DNA from: Datura wrightii
Lineage: Eukaryota > Streptophyta > Magnoliopsida > Solanales > Solanaceae
Assembly: GCA_035772735.1 (NCBI GenBank)
Contig: JASDFA010000002.1
Location: 37,096,501 to 37,160,500, forward strand
Direction: 5' to 3'
Length of the DNA: 64,000 nt
Shown one piece after another: positions 57,625 through 64,000 of this stretch (position 1 is its first letter; the number at the start of each line of letters is the position of its first letter). The position numbers and the translations under genes are program-made. The notes beneath the pieces were generated by a model. The model did no database searches. It saw nothing but the letters and a program-made list of their open reading frames with translations, and had not been told where the DNA came from.

Positions 57625-59189
57625 TAATCTTAGGCATAATTATGTGCCCAAGTGCTATTTTATAACTTAATTAAGTTATGTTTGTCCATTAAATTAATTA
57701 CATTCTCATGTGATTTTGAATAGTTTTTGGTATGCACTAACCAACATGATTAGTCCTTATTTTCTAGGTGTAAAATTCTTATAAGGGACTAAAAAATGAT
57801 GGTTGATGAAAAGGAATGGAGTTCACCTTAGATTGCAAAAGATAGCAAGATGGCATGCCCAAGTGAAGGTTGGTCGTGCTAGGCAGCATGCCACGCTGTG
57901 CGTGTGCCGCGCCCAGCGTCGTGCCATGCCCTGGCTGCGCGCATGAAGAGGCCGCCAAGACATGCCCTATGTTTTGGCGCCATGCCACCCCAAACGGGCT
58001 ACACAACTGAGCCGTGCCACGCCTGGCGATGCGCACCAGTCCAGCACGAGGACCTTCCGAAGGACACATTCCAGTGTTGCTGCGTGTTTGCTCCATGTCA
58101 CGGAGGCAAATTGGCATGACAAGCTCCATGACATGGAGTCAGTCCATGCATGAACAAAAATTTCAATTTTCCATTTACTATAAATTAAAACCTTATCTTC
58201 TAAAATCATTTATAACGAAATGTCTTTGGGAAAATCGTAAAAAAGCGAAGGGAGAAGTGAAGAATTCTACCTAGCGTTCGTTGTTTTCCCTTCTCTTTTA
58301 ACTATTCTTGTAAGTACGTTACTCTAATCATGTTTTTGAGTATTTGTATGAACATGAGTAGCTAAAACCCTTCTCTAGGTTTGAGGCTACATAATATGAT
58401 TTTAAATGCATCAATTCTTCATTGGTTTGAGTTTTAGTTGTTGTTTTGTCTTACATTCTTCATTATTGTTGTTTTTATTCTTGATCACCATGAAGACAAA
58501 CTCGTTAATCTTAGGTAAAAGCTCGAAAGAGTAACCCTAGTCTAGAACATAGGAATGTAGGGAGAAAGTTCTTATCTTTACGATGGGATTAGTGGTTAGG
58601 ATAGACATTATACCTAATTTGCCTTGCTTGGTTATTAAAACGGGATGAGCTAGACACCGACTTAGAATTGCCACATCACCGATCATAGAAGTAGTTGTGA
58701 AACTAAGTCCGGTTAAATGATTAGAGGTACAAAAGACCATAATCAAGGGCACAACCTTCGTAAACTGCATACATTTATTTAAATTGCTCACGAATTAGGA
58801 CGTCACAACCCCCTCAATGATGTAGGTGTGAGAATAGTTTGTCATATTTAGAGGCTCAACAGACCATGAACATAACATTTTAATTATGTGATATAAAAAC
58901 TGAAGTTTTCATACTCGAACCATTATGAATTGTAGCATTGCATGATTATTACGCCTTAACTGTTGTTGCTTCTTATATTGTTTCTCGAGTATTTTGTGAT
59001 CACCCCTAGACTTAATTAGAATTTACCTAAAATTTCTATAATCAACACTTGTGAAGTTAATTTTAACACTTTAACTTGATAATTCACTGAAGTGGTCCAG
59101 TCCTTGTGGGTTCGACATCCGGCTCTTAAAAAGGGCCACTGTATTACTTTTACGACCACGTACGCTTGCGTGTGCACTGGAGCGCAACA
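57625..59189 (+). repeat. 5' LTR of N2
   Basis: It aligns with both N1 LTRs, ends GCGCAACA and is 1,565 bp. The start is uncertain by a few bases. The GC-rich patch (57850-58110) is the longest of the three copies. TATAAAT is at 58179-58185. Confidence 0.86.
58179..58185 (+). promoter_or_regulatory. Probable TATA box in N2 5' LTR
   Basis: TATAAAT stands at the position conserved in both N1 LTRs. Confidence 0.5.
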
Positions 59190-59195
59190 AGTTTT

Positions 59196-59213
59196 TGTCA
59201 CCATTGTCGGGGA
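59196..59213 (+). other. Primer binding site of N2, tRNA-Asp type
   Basis: TGTCACCATTGTCGGGGA is close to the expected site and six bases after the LTR. Confidence 0.8.
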
Positions 59214-59408
59214 CTGGCGAAGTTCAGTGAATTTTTCTTTTCTATGTGATTTTTAATTTCCTTAACTGTTGAGAAACTTGGTCTTAGTATGCTATATTGT
59301 AGGTAATAGGTTGTCCTTACAGAGCTGGCAAGGAATAGAGAGTTGGTGGAACCATTGTTGGAACCTGAACACCAACTACACTTTCTAAGGAGGGAAGCCC
59401 TAGAGTGA

Positions 59409-60730
59409 AAGTTGAAAAGATTACAAGAGCAGTTGCAACAACATACACCAGTTAGGCAAGAAGAGTTGTTACCTGATCAAATGGAAGCCCGACCAGTTCG
59501 TGAAGTGGCTATCCCACTAGCGATAAATGTGACCTCCAATATACGCACATCGGTGCCTGGAGGAAACTTTGAGCTTAAACAGAACATGGTGCAGTTGTTA
59601 CATTTGAGTGGCCAGTTCACTGGGATGACTCATGAGGACCCACAGCAGCACTTATAGAACTTCTTGGATATTAGTGAAACTTTCATCCCCACCGGAGTGT
59701 CAACTGATTATGTCCGAGTCACACTCTTCCCATTTTCATTGTTGGGAGAGGAAAAGTGGTGGTTGAAGGCTGAGCCACCTAATTCCATTACTTCTTGGGA
59801 TGACATAGCAAAGAAGTTCCTCATCAGATTCTTCCCTTTATGCAAGACTACCAAACTCAGGAGTGAAATATTAAACTTCAAGTAGAGACTGAGGAGAACT
59901 TGTAATTGGCTTGGGAGAGATTCAAGTCATTATTGAGAGACTGCCCCCATCACCATCAGTCCAATGAAGTGCTAGCCCATACCTTTGTGGAAAGTCTAGA
60001 CCCAAACACCAAAATTTTACTAGACTCCACATCGGGTGGGAAAGCATTGGACGAGACTTATGATGAGTTATACACTTTGTTGAACAGAATTGCTCAGGGA
60101 AATCCAGAGTGGCATAGCAATTCATCGAGAGAGGCAGACAAGAGAGTAGCAGGGCTGATAAAGGTGGATGGTGTCAATGCCTTGGTGGCACAGCTAGCAT
60201 CATTTCAACATCAGATGATGACTTAGTTCAATAAACTAAGTATGAACCAATCGCAGTGACAGATGAATGCAATTCAGCAGGCTCCAACTTGGTGCGAGAT
60301 CTGTGGAAATAATGGGCACAATGCAGAATCTTGCAGGGACAATCTTGAATCAGTCAATTTTGTTGGGAATGTTTAGAGAAACAATCACAATTTTGGGAAC
60401 AACTACAACAAGAATTGGTAGAGCCACCAAAATTTTTCCTGGGGTGGAAATCAGAGTGAAAGCTACCAGAAACCTCAGTAGCAGTAGTATCAGCAGCAAA
60501 ATAGGCAAAATGGTGGCCAGTCAAACAACAGCAACATTGAGGAGATGTTGCATAAAATTATGGCTACGAAGACCCAACTGGCAAAGAATCAAGCGAGGAT
60601 GGCATCAGATTTGAAAAATCAGCAGTTGGCCACCTGCAATCTAGAGAAGCATCTGGATCAAATAGCTGCTGGTCAGTACACCAGACCTCAGGGAGGGTTA
60701 CCCAGTGACACAAATACAAACCTCCGATAG
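59409..60730 (+). pseudogene. gag: gag of N2
   Basis: The frame at 59412-59657 (KRLQEQLQQHTPVRQEELLP, NFELKQNMVQLLHLSGQFTG) ends in a stop, continues at 59664-59885 (VSTDYVRVTLFPFSLLGEEK, NSITSWDDIAKKFLIRFFPL), then shifts to 59906-60226 (AWERFKSLLRDCPHHH, FVESLDPNTKILLDSTSGG, LYTLLNRIAQGNPEWHS). A CCHC zinc knuckle, CEICGNNGHNAESC, lies at 60293-60334. A Gln/Asn-rich linker and a helical segment (NQQLATCNLEKHLDQIAAGQ) end near 60730. It is the most complete N-family gag and shows what N1 lost. No start codon could be fixed; the frame seems open upstream to about 59330. Confidence 0.83.
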
Positions 60731-60879
60731 GTCAATGCCATTAGTTTGAGGAGTGGCACGCAATTGGCTGAAGCACCACTAAAGGAAAAGAGAAATGAGG
60801 TGCAGCCATAGCTAGTTAGAAAGGGACCACCTACTAAAAAGGTGATAATCAGAGTGTTGTGCAACAAAATACATAGTCA

Positions 60880-61560
60880 TCATGCCAGCACAGAGACCAC
60901 CACAACCATTCCCTCAAATACTCAAGAAGAGCAAGGAGGATGAATGGTTTAAAAAGCTCTTTGATATTTTCAAAGAGCATCACATAAATTTACCTTTGCT
61001 TGATGTTTTGTAGGGAATGCCCAAGTACGCTTAGTACTTGAAAGATGTGGTGGCCAACAAAGTCAGATTGGTGGATGTTCAAATTGTGGCACTAACTGAG
61101 GAGTGCAGCTACAAGGTAATGAGAAAGATACCGAAAAAGCTCAAAAACCCAGGGAGTTTTACCCTCCCCATACAAATTGGTAAAACTGAAGTGATAGAGC
61201 TCTATGTGATTTAGGGGCAACAATAAATCTAATGCCCCTATCTTTGTTTAACACCTTGAGGTTGGGTCAGCCGAGACCAACACGAATGATACTGCAGCTG
61301 GCAGACAAGACTCAAGTGGCACTAGATGGAGTAATCGAGGACCTTCTCATAAAAGTGGGAAAGTTCATTATACCCGCTGATTTCATCATACTTTATTTTA
61401 AAATTGATGATAAGCTATCTCTGATCTTGAGATGACCATTCTTGGCCACTGGAGGAGCAATTATAAATATAAGAGCAGGGACCCTGAAAATGAGGGTCGT
61501 TGATGAAGAAGAGCTCTTCCGATTACCAAGAGATCAACCCACCCACACAATGCAGTGATC
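60880..61560 (+). pseudogene. pro: Gag-protease linker and aspartic protease of N2
   Basis: The linker (KKLFDIFKEHHINLPLLDVL) is followed by KLKNPGSFTLPIQIGKTEV. A one-base deletion just before ALCDLGATINLMP (near 61197) breaks the frame, although the D-L-G strand itself is intact, unlike in N1. Frame 61232-61435 has TLRLGQPRPTRMILQLADK and KVGKFIIPADFIILYFKIDD. A stop falls within the PLILG strand near 61434. The domain would process gag. Confidence 0.82.
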
Positions 61561-61793
61561 TTTGTAAGATTAGTGTGTTGTTATAGGCTAAGTGTGGGGT
61601 GGTAGATTTCATAGGTCCACTTTTGCACGAGATGATCACATTTCAGCCCGAGTCTGATGGAGGGCTTTAAGAAAGAAAGAAGTTGAAATAAGAGAGGGAC
61701 CGAGTGGAGGCAGTTCCCTCAAAAAATAAAAGAGAAGAAGATGGTTCTTGAAAGGGAACACTGGTTTGAGGATGTCTTGAGAAGGATAGTCCA

Positions 61794-61841
61794 CGCCGTG
61801 CCATGACGTAAAATCAGGCGCTGCTTGGGAGGCAACCCATG
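61794..61841 (+). promoter_or_regulatory. Conserved post-protease hairpin box, N2 copy
   Basis: CGTGCCATGACGTAAAATCA precedes the core CTTGGGAGGCAACCCATG, which has one mismatch in the stem. Confidence 0.72.
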
Positions 61842-63632
61842 GGTACCACAGGTACACTTTTATTTTTCTTTTGTTTTGATTTTGTATATTTTCACCTTTT
61901 GTTTTTTCTGGTGGTAATTTAAGCACAGATTGAGAGGAATTCTGAGTACCCTTGGGAGAAGAAGCTAAGGAGTATGGAAGAAGATGAGTGTGGGGTCAGT
62001 GACCCACTTGTGCAAAAACAAAAGAAAACATGCTATTATTTAGGGCTAGAGGCCCCAAGGAGTATTTCTCACCCTTTTTGTATTTTAATTTGATGCTTTG
62101 GGGACATAGCATATTTTTAAGTTTGAGGTGAAGGAATTTTCAAAATTTTGTGCTTAATGATTTCAGGTGTAATTAGTGCTTTGTATGGTATTGTTGGATG
62201 AAAAAGTTGAGTTGTGCATGATTCACCCACCCGTTGGTTTTTCTTTTCGGTTCTTTTCCAACGGGGGGCAGTTTGAATCAAGAAATAAAATTCTTTTGTG
62301 TCTGTACATAGTTGTTTTTAGTTATAGTTAGGGACTTTTCCCGACAAAGGATGGATGACGACCGTCTTGAGGGAAAATCAGTCGATAGGTTTTTGTTTTA
62401 GAACCCTTTAACTGATTGATGACTTGATGTTCTTGTTATATTCTATACATGATTGTGAGATGCAAGTGTTATAAATTTTGAAGCATGTGAGAATTTATTT
62501 AACTTTGTTTCAGACACCTAGGCTCTTGAATGTGTCTTCATGTGCTTAAAGTTGAATTTTGCATTCTTGTGATTAGCTGAGTTAAAGAGTCTGCTGAATT
62601 TGTCTTAAATTGAGCATGTGTTGAGACTGTAAGGATTTTGAATATTCCATGCTATTGTGTAGTGTCTAGAACTTTCCTGGTGTGTATACAAAGCGAAATG
62701 AGGGATGTAGATTGTCGGAGATGATTTAGGCATTTCATTGAATGAGCCTAATTTTTATCCCTTACTTTTCCTACTTTGGATGTCTGATCCTAGTTAGCCC
62801 CATCAAGACTTTAGCCTATTCTTTTCTATCCACAATATGAGCTTAATCCTTTCTTTTCATTAGCCTCGAATTGGATCCAAAACTACTAAGCGCTTAAGTG
62901 AAAATGCAAAAAAAACTTAAGGAGTGAGGAGTTGGAAGAAGAAAGAAAAGAGTAGTGTTGGGAGTTAAGAAAAAAACTAGAGGTGCACTTGTTTAAAAAT
63001 GTATAAGAGTTAGTAGGGAGTAGAAGAAGAAAAGAGCAAAGAAAAAGTGCTTAAGCACTCCTTACTAATAGCTTAAGTGTGCCTAATGAAATGGGAAAAT
63101 AAAAGAGGAAAATGGGAGAGAAAAGAATAAAGGTGAAGTAAGAGGATGGGAATTCCTATGAAAGTGTGATGTATTAAAGAGCTTAGAGAAGATAGTCACT
63201 TTTACTAACCATAATAGTACCTACCTGCCTTTAGCTTACATTACAACCCATTAAGTACTACTTGATATTACTTTCGAACATTCTTAAATTAGTGGAGTAA
63301 AATACTAAAGGCAAGCTTATGGGACAATACACGTGGCATGTGAATTATTTGTGAGAGTGAGCTTATCTCTTATGCATAGACCAATATATGTTCTAAATTT
63401 GATGAATCGTGAGTGAGAAATGGGTAATTCTCTTGTTTTGAGGGAACATGTTTAATGAAGGATAAAATTCATGTCAGATTTTTTGATCAGTTGAGTTGCA
63501 TGAGTTTGTTGAGATTGAGAGTCGATTCTTAAGGCTAGGAAGTCTTTATGTAGTTATATTTGATTTTAATGGATAAATCTTGCATTCTCTATTTTTAACT
63601 TTCCATCTAAAACAATCGGTGTGGCCTTAGCC
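61842..63632 (+). other. N2 3' non-coding tail
   Basis: It is collinear with the N1 tail and non-coding. The purine-rich tract is at 62890-63130 and the shared block with GGCAAGCTTATGGGACAA at 63290-63360. It ends abruptly at the junction with X3 gag. Confidence 0.75.
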
Positions 63633-64000
63633 TTCAGTAGTGCAACCAGAGATCTTTAGCACCAGCACCATCATCAGCTAGTATCCCTTCCCGACCCAAG
63701 AGTGATCAGAGTGCGCCAAGCTCGAGGGGCCAGAGGAGCATTTCAGGAGATCGCACTTTTCCAACCTGTGTGAAGTGCTGCAAGAACCACCCAGGGAAGT
63801 GTCTAGTTGGTTTAGATGCTTGTTTCAGGTGTAGAAAACCCAAACACAGGCTCAGAGGTTGCCCTTCGGCCAGATCAGGTGATGGTGGAGCCCGTACTCC
63901 AGCTTCTAGTTCAGCAGCTCCACCAGCATGCCCCGCTCACCAGGGGCTTCTACTAGCACAGGTGGCGGACAGCGCCAAAATAGATTTTATGCCCTATCAT
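63633..64000 (+). pseudogene. gag: gag of X3, C-terminal part with zinc knuckles
   Basis: The reading resumes with SLAPAPSSASIPSRPKSDQ, then CVKCCKNHPGKCLVG and CFRCRKPKHRLRGC, the two zinc knuckles of Tekay/Del-like chromoviruses (the first with one Gly replaced by Cys). A Ser/Pro/Ala-rich linker continues to the window end, where pol would follow. The open frame here is long and little damaged. X1 has the same segment at about 17210-17540. Confidence 0.85.

Larger units (their letters stand above)
57625..63632 (+). mobile_element. N2, gag-protease-only LTR retrotransposon without 3' LTR
   Basis: It is the second member of the N1 family: 5' LTR (57625-59189), tRNA-Asp-like PBS, gag, protease, hairpin box and the same 3' tail, which stops at GGCCTTAGCCTT about 500 bases short in the N1 alignment (the final tail and the complete 3' LTR are missing). 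X3 gag sequence follows directly. The gag is fuller than that of N1. It is inactive because of stops and the missing LTR. Confidence 0.85.
54459..64000 (+). mobile_element. X3, Ty3/Gypsy chromovirus, interrupted by N2 and cut by the window end
   Basis: The 5' LTR (54459-56581), tRNA-Met PBS and gag are present; gag is interrupted by N2 at 57624 and resumes near 63633. Pol and the 3' LTR are outside. It belongs with X1 and X2. It sits inside P3 gag; its left duplication would be TGTAG (54454-54458). Confidence 0.9.

Noticed and set aside
57779..58274. Overlapping Cys/Ala/His-rich frames on both strands, also at 23386-23861 and 29245-29637
   Set aside because: They come from the GC-rich patch of the N-family LTRs; frames are not conserved between the three LTR copies.

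Overview
This window looks like a pericentromere-type transposable-element nest from a plant nuclear genome. The LTR structure, the PBS types (tRNA-Asp-like and tRNA-Met-like), the Tekay/Del-like chromovirus pol, the Athila-like gag-protease and especially the 'putative plant transposon protein' (PTP) ORFs fit a dicot, most likely a Solanaceae species. That taxonomic call is from memory of the families, not from a search. I found no host gene, tRNA, rRNA or CRISPR. Every coding remnant belongs to an LTR retrotransposon and nearly all carry stops or frameshifts.

Labels used here: P = elements with gag, protease and a PTP ORF but no reverse transcriptase or integrase (P1, P2, P3). N = elements with gag, protease and a long non-coding 3' part (N1, N2). 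X = Ty3/Gypsy chromoviruses with complete gag-pol (X1, X2, X3).

Layout. P1 (minus strand) is the oldest framework of the left two thirds. Its 5' LTR is at 40249-41925 and its body runs leftward and leaves the window at base 1. Three elements cut it. P2 (plus, 2169-11637, TSD GTAGG) sits between its protease and its PTP gene. X1 (plus, 13843-30889, TSD GGGCA) sits inside gag. X2 (minus, 31559-40049, TSD ATATT) sits at the gag start codon. N1 (plus, 23304-30637) is in turn inserted in the 3' LTR of X1. Bases 41926-45541 hold older decayed LTR-like sequence. P3 (minus) begins with its 3' LTR at 45542-47245 and is followed to its gag, which X3 (plus, from 54459) interrupts. X3 is itself interrupted in gag by N2 (57625-63632), which has lost its 3' LTR. 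X3 gag resumes at about 63633 and runs off the window.

How the parts relate. X1-X3 encode everything needed for reverse transcription and integration (protease, RT, RNase H, integrase, chromodomain-like tail), although these copies are dead. P and N elements carry only a particle protein and its protease, so they would need enzymes from a partner. The most interesting content is the recurrent gag-protease-box-PTP architecture in three independent copies, a conserved hairpin-forming box just after the protease in all five P/N elements, and degenerate palindromic words typical of each element family in LTRs and spacers.
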